Assembly (NCBI GenBank): GCA_036785705.1
Contig: JAWUZG010000084.1
Coordinates: 3,655,001-3,719,000 of the forward strand
Direction: 5' to 3'
DNA length: 64,000 bases
Source: Acanthornis magna
Lineage: Eukaryota; Chordata; Aves; Passeriformes; Acanthizidae
This document shows positions 1 to 14,390 of this stretch, in pieces. Each line of letters starts with the position of its first letter. Position 1 is the first letter of the stretch. The notes under the pieces are model-generated. The model was not told the DNA's origin. It searched no databases and was given only the letters and a program-made list of their open reading frames with translations. Position numbers and translations under genes: made by a program.

Positions 1-3000
1 GTGATACATCTAGGAATTCCAGAAATTACATCTCTGTATATAACAGGGGGTGATTTCACAAAAATTCTTCCTTCCTAAAAGGGGATCCGCCATGCAATTT
101 ATATTTTAAAGATACTCTTCTACAGTTTCATTAAAAATATCACTGTATTTACTCATTGTCATCTGTCAACATGATGATTGTAAGTCATTATAGCATCCTA
201 CAAGACAAACAAAAAGTATTTCCTTCATAGCCTTCGAAAACTTTGGAAGCTAATCAATTTTCAAAAAATCGCCAAACTTTCTAGTTTTCAAAAATGTATT
301 ACCAATCTTGTAAGACAAACTGTTCTAAAGCTAAGATCAAGATACCAGTATTTAGGTGTTCATTTACAAACAATTATGTTCTTCCTCAAAACAGAATATC
401 AAGATGCGGACTCTTTAAAAAGATTCAAAACCAGAAGACAATAAAAATCTAATATTTGTATTTTTGTAGTCAGATGATATTAAATCAAGAATCATATGAA
501 GCAGGGATAAGGCAGACTTGTGGCTTTTGAATGCAGAAGATTACATCCTGTTTTAATTTTGCAGTAAATCAGGTAGCATTGTCAATGGAAAACTCTTATT
601 TTACAGGATCACTTTACACTAATTTTAATTCTAAACAAATATTAATTGATACTAAAGTTGCATAGAATCTTCTTTTATTCATACATTATATAAGCATACA
701 CAATGTAAGAACAGCTGTCCAAGGTCAGGCAAAAGGTCCTTCTACCTCATTATTTCATCAATAACAAACAAAAATCCAGTTAAAACTCTCTTCCACTGAA
801 TTAAAGTAAACAGTAATTCTCCTCCTTTGACCCTTCAACTACAGGATATTTAAATTTGCCCCGAGCACAAAGCTGGATCATGTGTTGGATTTTAACGTGT
901 AAAAGTCAAGTACAACATTACCACCAGCATGCAATTTATGTTTGGTCAATGCACCTTTGAAGACTGCTGGAACCAGACTGTTTCTTCAGGGCTTTTCTGA
1001 AGAACATTCTCCAACATTTTACCAGTGGATTAACAATACTTTGATGCACCTACTCTCTCAGTAAGCAGTTCTATCTACTCTTTTCCATGTTCTTTCCCAT
1101 ATTTTGATTTTATATTTTTATTAGCTTACCTTAACAACACAGGACAGAATCATCCAGAGGACTCATGAAAGAAATTCTGAAACAGATAGGGTATAAAATA
1201 TAAAGCCTGTTAGTAATGAAAGCAAAGATGATGTTCTTTTGCCACTCCAGCTGCTGAAGACTTAAAATTACATGTACTCCATACAGTAGATATCCTACAA
1301 TTCAGTACAGCTTATCCAAGGAAAAGATTTGTGAACATGCTTGGGTTTCTTACTTTCCAAAGACAAAGCAGTCCCAGTCACATCAAACTGTTATTATCTC
1401 TAGTACTAGCAGTTTCTGGCCCAAAAATCAATGGTATTTGTTTAACTTTTAGATAGCCTAGAGATTCTAAATGTGGAAGCTGTACACTTGTTCCAAAGTT
1501 ACATTTGTCAAAGCCTAGGAATGTATCATATCCTTTTGGGCTGGGAGACCAACATTACCCCCATAAGAGAGCAAAACAATTGTCCTTGAAAACCTACCTG
1601 CTTTAGAATCTTTGCTGACAAAACCATCATTAGACAGCAGCAATCTGAAGCAATCTGCTTGATGACATAATGCTTTCCAAAGTTTCAGATTTTAATAGAA
1701 TTGTGGAAAAAGCATTAAACAAAGAACTCCCAGCTGCTAGCACCCTCAGGTTTTCTTTGTCAAGAAGCAACAGGTCTTGGTCGGTTATTTTGCTTTTCCT
1801 GATTTCCTAGGAGGTTTTAAGTGGGTTTTTTTACCCCTTTTTTTTCTTCTTTTTTTCCCCTCCACATTTCCAGCTCTGTTTCAACATGTGAATAATAAAA
1901 AAAAGGAAAGCTGAACAACACATTCCTAAGAAGACCAAACTGATGACCCAGAAAGCATATGGGAAAGTCCCTCTGAGAGCCTTTTTTGATTCAGTCTGCA
2001 ATACTTCATTTTGATGTGATAATAGGGGTTTCAAGTAATTACTGCAGTGCTCCGAACCAACTTTTTAGCTCATAATCCAGCAAAGATTAGTCCCATCAAA
2101 TACAGAGCTATAGTAAATGTAACATGAAGTGTGAAGTTTTAGAGAATGCTTTGTCAGTTACTCCAAAATCTGTATTAGTTACCTGTTGAATTCTGGATAA
2201 AATTTAAGAGACTGGAGCTGCTTGCCCAAGTACTACATTGCTTGGGATCTGCATTTTTCCCCCCACTACAAGAGGGTGCCTTCAATAATATGAATTCTTT
2301 TGATGAAAACATATAATCTTTCACAACGTAGGCATGTGTTCCAAAAATAGGTGATTTAAAATTTTCATGTCATATAAGTTGGTTAGTAGGGCTAACACAG
2401 ATATACATTATCAGGATCCTTACTTTCTGTAATCAAAAATAATTACATATTATACTGCATTTGTCCTTTATAGGACAATACTACGGTAAGACCATAAATA
2501 ATAACTAAATTTTTTTTCAACCGCAAGTAAAAGTATTACTAATAAACTAACAAAAGATACCTTAATTCATTTCAGCTCAAATTAAAAGAGGAAAGCATAA
2601 ACAGCAGCACTCTAATTAAGACTGTAAAACTGTTTTCTACTTACAACATGTTTGTATGTGGGATTAAATGCTTCTCTCTAACCTTTCAATCCCAGTATTT
2701 TTCAATATTTGGTCAGCATCCTTTTAGCTATCACTATAGAGACACTAAGTGCTGAAGGGATTAATAGAAGCCACGTTTACCCAAATTTTAGAGGCACGGT
2801 AGAAAACCAGAGGTGTTTTAGCAAGCCAAAAAGCAATTTCTGTCCCAAACACCATGCTGCCACCTAGTCGACAACCAACTGAACTGTGCTGAACTGGAAG
2901 CACTGCAACTACAGCTACAGCCATGGAATAAAAATCAAACTGTTTTCCAAAAAACCGTGTGTGCAAGGACAAAGGTATCAGTAGCCATAAGATGTCCAAC

Positions 3001-4589
3001 TAACTGCCCTGTCCAGCAGCAGTGCCCTGCCAGCACAAAGCAAGCACAACTGCAGCTCTCAGTGCTCATTTGCAACATTTCACACACCGCAAGAAGAGTG
3101 AATGTGTTCAGGAGCATCCCCATGCGGTAGCTGCTGCATGTTTGTAGTGATAGTTGTGAAATACCTATACCAAGTGTAAACCAAGAAAATAATTGGAGTC
3201 AGTGCCACCAACGGTCAGTCCAAAATAATACTATATGAACATTAAACAGGTTAATGCTGTGTCAGGAAATTCAGGCGCTACTGATATTTAACCTCTTTCC
3301 AACACTTTGGAAGTACCTACTTTATATTCAGAAAGAGCTGATTTCCTTGAAGACTGGTTTGTTTCTTTTTTTTTTCTTCTCCCTTCCTTTAAAGGCCTCC
3401 AACAAGAAGTACTACATTTTCCTCTATGAACCATTCCTCAACACAACTTATAGTAACATTACTATTAAATATTTGGTATCCCTATGGCAAAGCTTCAAAA
3501 ATTATTATATTATTATCTCAATAGGGCATAATATATGCAAATTGATTTTTTGCTGCCTGAGCATCATAGATAATGTCAATATGAGTGACCAAAAAAATCT
3601 CATCACAGGAACAATTTCCTAATTCCTTATATCTGCATCTCACTATAAATTAGAGTAAGGATGTCTCTGCAGCACCAGGTTTGGAACAGCTCCCACAGGA
3701 GGTCAGGAATGGCAGGAGAAGGCAAGGAGCAGCCTTGCACCAGAGCACACTGTTTTATGCGTCCTCCCCATGCCACAGCATCCCGAAAACCCCAGAACAG
3801 CAGAGACTGCAGAGAGCAGGCAGGAGTTCTCCTCCCTCTTTGGGTACCCAGTCCAATACACAATCAACAGGTGCAGGATTTTTGCTGGACAGAAGACAGG
3901 ATGCATGAGCTTTTCACAAAGATGCATTAGAAGGCCACAATTACATTACATTCTGATAAAAACTTGAATGCAAAAGACATAAGCAACCAACAACCAGCAA
4001 CACTTTCAAGATGACACAAATATAGTGAACACGGTACATTTAGAGCTCTTTTTCATGTTAGCCTTCACCATGAAGAGTTATGAATGAGATCTTACTAGAA
4101 ATACTTGGTAAATGTGGATGTTTTACGTATTTGTTCAGATTGCTAAGTGAATGACAAATTTAAGCTTTCCCACGGAGAAAAATTTTGCAGCTTGAAGCGC
4201 TCCACTGTTGTCTACAGGTTTAGTTATTTTTTCAGATAAAATACATATTGCCACAGCACTGACCAAGGAGATGTCCCAGGTGTCGACGTATTTTCCTCAC
4301 AGACCTGTGGCAGGACAAAACTGTTCGTATGCCCAGAGGCAAGAAGCCTGGCTGAATTAAATTAGTATTTCCAGACTCTGGATGGGGCATTGCATAACCA
4401 ATCCATATGAAAAGCAAGACACTAAGCCCTACATATTAAAAACAAGGAAAGAAACCACTCGCTTCGGGGCAGGCCCAAGATATTAATAGCGGTGTGGCCG
4501 CCCACGCCCAGCTGGAAAACCGGCTTTTTAAAAAAACCCAAATAAAACTACACACATCCTTTTTTCCCCCAATTCCACCTGGGTTGTTC
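1..4589. other. AT-rich non-coding stretch, possibly intron 1 of CCDC73
   Basis: I find no exon here that can be supported. Several short minus-strand open frames exist, such as a hydrophobic one near 1831-2034 and one near 2745-2999, but none is recognisable and none chains to another through matching splice phases. No coiled-coil coding sequence of the kind expected for CCDC73 is visible. By synteny with mammals, a leftward CCDC73 should lie on this side of PRRG4. If the CpG island at 4.6-4.93 kb is its promoter, this stretch is its first intron. That is inference only. Confidence 0.4.
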
Positions 4590-4930
4590 TCCAGTGGGAA
4601 CAGCACCGAGCCCTTGCCCCACTCTCCGAGCAGCAGCCGCAGCTCCAGCGCGACCCTCCCCAGCACCGAGCCCCGCTCCCCTCAGGGCCCGGCGGGCACG
4701 GGCAGAGGCAGCGCACGTCTGTGGAACACCAATTTCACCTTGCTCCAGGACAGTGAGAGCAGCACGCCTCACCCGGCCCCGTGTGAAGCGCAAATGTCGC
4801 TGGAAAGAGCCTAATTGCCAAGCCCCCGCCCCTTTCCCACAGCCGGCCGCGGCCGCTCTCCCGCCCAGGTGGGCTGAGGAAGCTCGGCGGAGGGACGGGC
4901 CCCGTGAGGGCTCTGTGCTGGGCATGCTCA
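4590..4930. promoter_or_regulatory. CpG island, candidate CCDC73 promoter (minus strand)
   Basis: A sharp GC- and CpG-rich block of about 340 bases sits in AT-rich DNA and contains a GCGGCCGC core near 4849. Such islands normally mark vertebrate promoters. On the minus strand a consensus donor (gtgagg) leaves an untranslated-exon-like sequence with its last base at 4773, and a second donor-like site lies near 4738. On the plus strand a donor-like 'cag|gtgggc' lies near 4868. Conserved gene order places CCDC73 to the left of PRRG4 on the opposite strand, so this is most likely its promoter. No CCDC73 coding exon is seen in the window, so the assignment rests on position alone. Confidence 0.5.
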
Positions 4931-7900
4931 CAAAGAACCCAAGTACGGAAATGCACTTAATACACCCCAAATCCTGCCCTCTGCCCTGTGGTGAGACCGC
5001 GTAAATTCGTTTTAAAGTGTACGGAGCCCAGAACCAGACATTGTTTTTTTCTCATCTCGCGTGGCCCTCTGTGGGCCATGTGTGAGATGGCCCTCAGTGA
5101 GTTGTGAGTGGAAGAGTATTTTCCTCAAGTTTGTGTTACTTTTCCTCAGACATTTGTTGTTGCGTTTTTGTGGGTTTGTTTTGATTGGGTTTCAGGGTTT
5201 TTTTAACATAATAAATTAATCTGTCTACTCGACTTTGTGTAAACCATGACAATATTGTTTATGGCTGGTTAAAATGCACACAACACTAAGGAGAAGGTCA
5301 TTTGAGTTTTGGGCTGTACACAGCCCAACTTTGCTGGAACATATGTGGTAAAGAAAATGCTTCATAACAAAATAAACATTTCCAAAGCACTCAAAAAGGA
5401 TACATTTTTAACGGCATACCTGAAATAACATTATTAAAATGATAAGCAGAATGATGATGATGCTCAGAAATATATTCTTACTCAGTCCAAATAATTCATA
5501 ATCAAAACCTATGTTTTGGTAGATCTTCCAGTGAATTTTTACTTTTCAATTAAATTAACCTTTTATTTACACAAATACCTAGTTGGACCTTCAACTGCAG
5601 AATCTTACATGTAGAACTTAATCCTGCTCTCCCACCAACTTCAGGATAAAAAGAGCCAGCTAACACAAGCATAACATGTTAAATAAAACTGGATTATTAA
5701 AAGATCCAATAATACAGAATGGTTTGTCAAACTTGGCTTTGCAGCACTCATAGAAAATGCCAAGAGAATTAAAACTGAAAGTATTATATCCAGCATTTTT
5801 TAAAAATAGCACTATATAATGAAACACCACAACATTTTAAAGTTTCATTCAGAACAGTTTCAAAATTGTATGCTGTTAATTCTTACTTATGTAGTAACCA
5901 TAGTGTCAGCTTAGGACTTTACCAACTGAGTAGTTCTCTGCCAAACTTAACATTCATTATTATAATTATCACCATATCATTAATAAATCCATGCTGAACA
6001 GTTGCATGGAAGAAGGCCTAGACATAGTAGGGAGAAAGGGGATACAAAGTCATACAAGTCAGGCAAGGCATAATAGAAGTATAACGTGAAAATGAGCGCT
6101 GTAATGAAAAGTTATGCAGGAACTTATTTATCAAGGGTTTACATTTAACATGGAATGTGAGCTGCAGTCATCTAATAACTGTTAGGATCCATTAATTTTG
6201 CTTGGTCAAACATGAAAGAGGTAAAGATAAATGGGATAAAGAATATGAGAAATGAATAGGTTTCCAGGAAATATTTCATTTCCTGGACAATCGAGAATAG
6301 AGCTGACTTGCAGAAATACATATCCCATTTTAAAGAAAGCAAAACACAAATTTGAAGTTATTATAGGAAACCTTTTTACTTATTTTCCTCTGTGTTCTAA
6401 AATTCAAATATAAACGTACAAAAAAGTTATTTGCTTCTTATTCAAGATTCTTTGGGTTTACCTGGATTATTGCCATCCACAACAGCATGAAAGCATCACT
6501 TCTGTAAGGTGTATATTGTCAGTGTCTTTCAGTAAAATCCATAGCAAATAGTTATGCATATTTAATGTTACACATAAATCACATTTTGTGGAAAGATAAT
6601 ATCATCACTGGGGAATGAGTTGCCTTTTTTTCCCCTGAAATCATGTGATTTACTTGGCAAAACCTGAAATATTAATTTGAAACAATGACACCTGGAAATG
6701 TAATATTTTCCAAAGTACAAGTCAGAAAGCATTCCTCTGCAGAAGTCTTTAAATAGGTAATCTGGATCCACTACACGGGGACATAATTTGGATACTCACC
6801 AGTAACATGAGACTTATTCCTGCCAAGGCCACAGCTGGAAACTAAGAAATGACTGGAGAGAAGGGCTGACCTTTGGACTGAAGTCCTCAGATGGTGCTAC
6901 AAATGAAAACAGATCAGCACATATTGGCTCCGGCAGCTGCTGGAAATTGTGATGTTTGTGACTCAGCACAGCACTCCAATCTTCAAAATACACTTGGCAG
7001 TCTAAGTAGATCAGCATACTCAGCAGACCATCATCATCATTGCTCTAATGGTTTTCACCAGGAATTCCTAGTGTTAGTCATGCAAATGTATACTTAAAAA
7101 GAAAAAAATCCGTTTTTGAGGAAAAAACAGTTAATTTTAAAATCTTCTGGTGTCATCTCAAATCTCATCCATCTCTATTGTAAATATATGCTTTAGATCA
7201 TTTGCCCATTTAACCACAATATATACTTGATAGTGAAACATGCCAATCAAATGCTGCTTCAAGAAATGCCTTTTCTTTCTCCGCTGAAGTTATTGCTAAA
7301 TTTAACCCAAATTCAATTAATTTATGCTTAAAACCAACAGTGTCATTGTTAACTAGGGATATTTCAAACAATAGTAATATGACATTCATTCAGCAATTTT
7401 GGAATACATCAAATCCTATTTTTAGAAAGTAATACTTGCAGTTATATCAGTTTATGTTGCATTGGTTGAGTTCGCTTGTTTGTTTGTTTTAAAGTTCCTT
7501 ATGTACAAACTTACCCTTATACCTCTGGGGTAATTTGAACATGGAACACCAAAGAAAACATTAACTTTGTATTTTCACTTAGAGGTATTTTTAAATTAGA
7601 GCATGGAACCACAAATTCTTACAGAAAATGCAATTTATACTTTTTTAGTTCCATTAATATGATCTCTTACCAAGAGTATTTGCACAAGATAGCACAAGTA
7701 AATAGTAAAATAATCCGTAATAATTTGGGTAATTGTCCTCTGTGGCAAGAGAACATATCTGTGTATTTTTAAAGGCCTGTTGGGATTAACAACATTTGAA
7801 GGATAAACTTTCTGTCTGAAACTTCAGTGACAATGTTAATCCTGCACAGAATGTGGTTGGTCCATCACCAGGTTTAGTTACATGGCTATGATGATTCAGG

Positions 7901-10900
7901 GATTATATTCAGATTATATTCTAATCAGATGACATCCTTTAGTAATCTGACAAGTTTGATATGACATGAAAATGTCAATAACTCTTAGGATTAAAAATGG
8001 GTAACAACCAGATTCACTTCCAAACTTTACATATTAATGTTTCCACACTCGTGAAGGTATGCCTTGATAGGAGTTTCCCATATAAATAAAAAAAACCATA
8101 CTGAGATGGTATTTAATGCTGAGCTTGCCTTAATGCTTTATGCAAGTAATTTAGAGATGGTGAAGGTGTCCAAGAGAGAAAATAGGAACAGTCCTTCTAT
8201 TTGTCTTGCATTTACAAAACTTCATTTTATTGCTCCATTCATAATGATTTTTCTGTATCTCTTTGATATGATCAGACCAATGCATCTGGAAGGCAAATTC
8301 TGCTATGGATGAACTACAGGAAGTGAACTGTTCTGCAGCCTTTCACCTTTTTTTGTGTCAAGCTCTCAGAACCACAACAGAACATTTGTCCCCAAACATT
8401 TTTGCTATGTTCTTCCAAATTATTTACTATAGTATTTAGACTGTTACTTCTTAATTCAGCATCAGTCTTTTTGTGATGGTTTTTGACTAAGTAAGATGAG
8501 TTTAAAAGAAATATATCTATAGATGAAAATATTGAAACACTTATGAATTGAAATACTGTGAATGAGATCTACCAGAAATAGTAAAAGAATTAATCACTCG
8601 GATTCATTCTTGACAATAATTAATACACCTGCCTATAAATATCAAAACCGTAACAGAGAAAAAACAGTCCTGAAAGACACGCTGCTCTTCTCCTGTTGGA
8701 ATCTATAGTTCTTAAAGAGAATAAAAGACAACTATTGAGACATTGTGTTGCACACGATATGGACGAAAAATAGAAAAAATATTCCCTTCATGGAGAGAAT
8801 ACATATTTATCTCTTCCTCCCATGTTAAATGGGTCCTTAGGTCTTCCTACACTTGTTTTGGTTACTTTTGCTCAAACCGAGGGGTGTAGAAAGGAACACA
8901 GAGGAGGGAATTTTTTTTTCCATCATCCCTGCACACCAAAAAACTGCTTATGGATTCCTATCTTTGATTGATAAATCCTTTCAGTTTCCATGGTCTCAGT
9001 TCTTTCCAAAAAGCTTCATGTGTTATATCTCCTTAGAGCACCTGTATTTCCAATGCTTCTTGCTCTGGACACCTCCCCATTTTCTGAATTACGCCACATT
9101 CACATCAACCAACTAAGCAGTGACGGGTAATAAAGCTCCATTGTTCTGCCTGTTGCAGAAGCATTCCTGATCAAGAAATCAATTAAATGTATACTTACCC
9201 TGTAGCTTTTTGCTATCAATGATGCTATTCACAACCTATGTACACAATGAGCTGCTTCACTGAACGTTACCCAGCATCAAAAAAAAAGATTAACCCCCCA
9301 AAATGTCTGCTACAAGTGACAAGTTTCAAAACAAGGTTTTTTTTAATGTAAACTGCCTCCTTAAAGGAACATTTCCATAATCTCAGTTTTGTTACATGAA
9401 GGACATAAACTGCACTCACACTCTCAGCTAGTGCCTCAATTGTGCAGGAAGTGTCATTTAATAAAGAAAAATAAAGCTGCTTATGTGGGTCAAAAAGTCT
9501 GTTTTAAGAACATAATTCTGAACATCTCTCAACTACCCATGTCCAATATCTTAAAATAACATGCTGACCTGTTTTTCAGTTATAAAACTCTGCTCACACA
9601 TATTCCTAGAATTACAAAATGGTATCAGATTTTTAAAAAATTAAACATAAGACAATGTATTTCTTCTGTATTTAGCTCAAATAAAAATGATGATTTTTTG
9701 ATCACATAACCCCCCAAAAATTCTATAAAGACATATCAAGTCTGTCACAATTATTCCTTAACATTTTTCTGACTTTTTTTAAAAATGGGTCTGGGATGTT
9801 TTGGGTTTTTTTGTAGTACAAATACTAACAATAACATTGATACTGTTATTATAAACATAAAATTTCTTCTTTTTCTGTTAAAAGCAAACCAAAACTAGCA
9901 AACACTATCAAATTCAATGGATGATACTACTGGAAATATCATCAGATCTAAAATTAGCATACACTGAAAGCTGAAAGACTTAAAAAGACTTAAGTCTCTT
10001 CAGATTTTGTTTTTCATAATTGTGTTGCACAAAATAAGCTGGTGCTAGAGATTAGGGGGAGGGGAAGAATCAGAGACTCTTTGGCTGACTGGATGCGTTA
10101 CATTAATTTCTTAATATGTGAAGGAGTGGATTACCCCTCTAACAGCAATGGGAAATTAGTTTCTTTATTTCTTCATTAAGACTGTGGGAGGGAAATTAAT
10201 TTTCTACTCTGGTTTTCAAAATTAATTGAATATATCTTTATTAAAGTGATAAATATATACACATACTTTTTGGTTGAAAGAATTCTTTAAATTAATCCTA
10301 AACAGACATTTTCGAAGCAATTTGGTAACACATGTTTTTTTGGGGTTTTTTCGTTTCATCTTGTGATGTTATAAAAAACCCTGAAAAAAACAGATCACCC
10401 AATGTAATAAAGATGTTTATAGAAAAAAGCATCTGAAAACAGTCTTTATAATTTTAGTAGCATTAAATAGCATATTGTTTAGTCTTCATTGCTTCCTACT
10501 CTATTATTTTTGTACCTATGTTCTTGCAGTTTTCATCATGCCCTTCAGTGTCTATTCTTTCATACATATAGATGTATGCATCAAAAAATATTTCTTGATT
10601 ACTCTATCAAGCAACCACAGTTTTTAAAAGCATCACCCACCCAGCCTGAAGTTGAGGCAAAGTACCTTGAGGTGCCTAGGTATCTTCTTGTGTGTATAAG
10701 TACTTGGAGGAATTTACAAAGCATCCAAAAGTTGCTCACTTTACTTCCTATGCCTGCACAGTTTTTTATCTGTTTGTATTGTAAATGTCTTTCATGTGGT
10801 GTACTTACACCATGGCATCATAATATTCTCTTATTTATATTCTTCAGAACTCTTACAAAGTCAAGCATCTCAAAGTGATCTTATGACAGCAGTATTTTTA

Positions 10901-13900
10901 TTTAGCCTTCCCTTGCATAACTGGTGTAATCATTTTTGTAACATCTTTCTTACATGATAAAATAAATCATAAGCATTTTTCTAGAGAATGTGGATACTTC
11001 AGCATTGGGAAAAGAAAACCTACAGCTGGCAATAGTCATTCCACCACAGTGGAATCCAAGAACTTATAACACAAAGTCAGATTTGCCAGTCTTTTAAAAC
11101 CATCCCATCATTCATGTAGTTTAGCCTAGAGACTCAAGAGTAAGAAAATTCATAACAGATTCATAAGAGAATCCTACAACTTATTTTTTCTTGTGTTCCT
11201 CAAAATACACTAAACAGAGAAAAGAATTTATCATCCCTTGTTTAATGAGAATTAAAATTCCACATTATTTTATGGGACTCTGTCTCCCCACAGAAATAAG
11301 TAAACATGCCCCAAACCATATCAATAGAGACACAGATTATTTAAATTTCATTTTTTGTTTTTAAACTCAAATGGCCAACTTTTCAACTTCTACCATCTTT
11401 CACATGAGTTATTGTATTATTCTTTTCTTACAGAAAAATCTAAGAAATAAATCAGAAGCAATTTATTTTTGAAATTGCTCTGCAGTTACTATAAATGCAA
11501 ACTCATGGTAAGAGAAGAAAAAGTAGGATACAGTAACTAAATAATGGGGTGAAATTCAGCTGATCTCCTTACTAGAAGTTAATAGGAAGTTCTTGTTTGT
11601 TTAGTAAAACAAACAACATCTTAATTATGGACACAAAGAGTATAGGGATTAAATACACAAGATTTATGTTGAACAAAAGCAAGACTGTCTCAAAACCATT
11701 CACACACCATGATTCAACCCCATGGTTTAATCCATTCCACTGGAATAGCTCTTCCCTTTCAAAACACCCAATCATAAAGTTGCAAAATGCACCTGAGAGA
11801 AAGAGGCAGAACAAGTTATTCACTTGTTTATTATATTGCTTGATCATTAGCTTGTTAAGAAAATAATCTGAGTCCACAAAGCATCTCCATTAATATGTTT
11901 ATCATAATTTACAAAGACAAAATTTACAAAATAAGATGCATCTTTGTCCAGAAAAAACAATTTCATATTAATGCATAAAGACGTAAAAAATGTTTCAACT
12001 ATAACTCCTCTTTAGGGGAATATAAAGAAGCAGAAGAAAGGAAGTCTGGATAAAAATTAAGTAGCAGACAAGATCTCAACTACTTGAGGAAATGAGTCAA
12101 GGTTAAATAACCAAAGAAAGAACGACCAAAACCCCTGTTCCTTAGAGAAGAAAATGTATGATCCACACAAATTAAAATGGCCCCTTCTGTTGTGGAAGCC
12201 CCTCCAAACGTGAAAGAGTAGAGCCCCTTCCAATGGTTTATTGCTGTTTTTATTGCCTCATGTACTTCTGGAGGAGGCTGTTGAAGGCTCTGCCATCGTC
12301 CATGTCACACAAACTCCTTCTGTCACAGGTCCAACAAAACCCACATTAAAAAAAAAATCTTGGGAGAAGGGACTAATTTAAAAAAAAAAAATTGCTCCAC
12401 AAGATCCAGAAGCAAGGAAATTCCAGAATAATTTTCCTATCCAAGTCCACAATCTCCAGATAAAAAAAAAAAAAATTAAAAAAAAATTAAAAAAAAAAAA
12501 AAGCCAATCAAGAATTCTATAGAAAACATCCTCAAACCATCCTGAGCCAGGGCTCAGTAACCTTTTCCAATACACACCAATAGCTTTGCATGAATGTGAC
12601 AACATGAGGCTCTGCTAAAACACAAGTCAAGTATTGCTTGCTTACCTTCCCAGAGTAATACAGATTGCATCCCCAAGAAGGGACACTCACTAAGCATTAG
12701 AGTTTGGCATCCACTGTGAAATGCTTTGCCTTCGATATAAATGTCAAGAATTGTATATACACCTGAGATGCAGTCACTGAAACTATTCTGTTGGAAAAAA
12801 AGGGGGATCCATAAAGCAAAAAGAGACAGAATTTGTACCACTACTCCTTGCTGGAACACTCTTTGCAGGGAGACTGCTTAACTAAATTTTCTGCGTGTTT
12901 TCTTAGGCAGAGAGACTATTTAGGCAGCTTGTCATCACTGATCTTAATAAGATTTTTCGGAAAATCTTCTGTCTAATCTACAAGTGTTTTTACAACCAGC
13001 TTTTACACCACAGCAAAGAATGACTGCATCCTCAACAGATCATTGCTGGCTTTACCTCACACATGTGGCATTCTCTCATTTGAACTAAACCCCTCAAAAC
13101 TCTCAGTGATTGCTTCTTCAAATTCAATAATATTCACTTTGCTCTTTATATGGGTGTAATGTCCTAGGCCATTTTCTAGAAATAGTGATCAATGTAACAA
13201 GAACACCACAATATGCAGGAAAAAAATGCAGGTTAATGCCACTGTCTATTAATTTAATAAACATGAAAACAGGAAAAATGTGATCTATTATGAACTCTAA
13301 CAACAATTACATCTGGTTGGATCAAAGCACCTAAAATAAGCACCTCTCTCAGTTAAAGCTGGCTCCTATTCACCAGTGCAAGTAAGTTGAATTTTTAAGA
13401 TTACAAGTCTAAAGAAAACTTAAAAATCCCTTTCTCACCTAAAGTCTTCAAGCCACCCCCCCACAATCACAAAATAGCTCCTTGTGGATCAACCAAATAC
13501 ACACCAAATAGAAACTGCCTGTATCACAGCAACAAACACACAGTTTACAAATATATCTCCACAGCTACCAAAATAAGTGCCAAGCAAAACAGAAACATCA
13601 ATATCTTTTGCATTAATAGATGTCAGGAGCTGCATCACAGCTGCAGCTGAGCAGAATTAAAACACAGCCAAAGCTGTCAGTCTGCTGCCTTATTTCACCT
13701 ACAAACAACTCAAAAGCTCGATTTTGTTAGAAAATGAAACCTTTCCAAGACACAGGTTTGTACTTTCTGCTTTGATAACAGATCCTCAACAGGAACATTC
13801 CAAATTCTAAATGACAGAGCTGCAGGACAAAGCTGAGGCCACCACAGGGCTCCCTCTTGTGTGAGCCGGGAAAGGAAATCAGTTAAATCCAAGATCTCAG

Positions 13901-14030
13901 CTCTGCAGAGAAATGGGTTACTGAGCCAAACAAGGGAATGCAACCGAAATAGCTACAGAGCTAAATAGAAACCCCAGACCTCAGAAATTTGAGGTAAAGT
14001 GGAAACATCAGGGCTTGGGCTCTGCTAGAA
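4931..14030. other. Non-coding DNA, no gene recognised
   Basis: AT-rich sequence with only short chance open frames. There is a G/T-rich low-complexity patch near 5150-5215. Several A-runs cluster at 12347-12502. Three splice-like hydrophobic segments on the minus strand (5420-5508, 6462-6501, 6800-6841) were examined; their phases do not fit together and they are listed as rejected. I see no RNA gene or mobile element that I can name. Confidence 0.6.
12347..12502. repeat. Cluster of A-homopolymer runs
   Basis: Five A-runs of about 9-14 bases occur within 160 bases. The last three form a near-continuous A tract at 12462-12502 broken only by 'tt' pairs. The tract could be a degenerate retroposon tail or simple slippage. 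No recognisable element body precedes it. Confidence 0.6.
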
Positions 14031-14034
14031 GACA

Positions 14035-14390
14035 GTATCACAGAACCAGAGGATGGCTGAGGCTGGGAGGAGGTCAGTCATCGAGTCCACCATCCAACAC
14101 TCAAGAAGGGACAGGACTACCAGCTTTGTATATGTCCATGAACAGAGACTTCACAATCTCTCTGGGCAACCTGTGCCGGTGCCCAGTCACCTCCTCAGTA
14201 AAAACAAGTTTCCTTACATTCAGAAGGACCCTCTCGTGTTTCAGTTTGTAGCAGCTGCCTCTGGTCCTGTCACTGGGCACCACTGCAGAGAGCCTAGCTC
14301 CAGCTCCTCCCTTCACCAATGAGACTGTTCCAACCCTTGAGGCCAAGTACTTTTGTCCTTGCCCAGGGACCTTAAATACCGAACCCAAAC
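14035..14390 (-). mobile_element. CR1 LINE 3' fragment, antisense
   Basis: The plus strand carries typical reverse-complement CR1 text. It starts near 'cacagaaccagaggatggctg', continues through 'ctctctgggcaacctgtgcc' and 'ttacattcagaagga', and reaches 'cctgtcactgggcaccactg'. These are hallmarks of the avian CR1 3' region read on the opposite strand. Only a few hundred bases remain, so this is a 5'-truncated, dead copy. No reverse transcriptase coding survives. The short open frames over it are repeat-derived. Confidence 0.85.

Noticed and set aside
1126..1178. Minus-strand 47-base segment with strong acceptor and donor
   Set aside because: Its only extended open frame stops just before the donor, so it is not an internal coding exon. 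It could be an untranslated exon but nothing supports that.
1831..2034. Minus-strand frame with a convincing membrane-span-like stretch (FWVISLVFLGMCC)
   Set aside because: There is no clear acceptor/donor pair, its C-terminus is a low-complexity Lys run from a homopolymer tract, and it has no recognised family.
5420..6841. Three minus-strand segments with splice-like ends and hydrophobic translations (5420-5508, 6462-6501, 6800-6841) suggesting a multi-span membrane protein
   Set aside because: Their reading phases do not join in any order consistent with the strand, two are only about 40 bases long, no homologue is recognised, and AT-rich DNA readily yields Leu/Ile/Phe-rich translations by chance.
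14101..14388. Open frames over 14.0-14.4 kb and similar ones at 29.3, 31.3, 34.4 and 38.2 kb
   Set aside because: They lie on CR1 LINE 3' fragments and do not encode reverse transcriptase.
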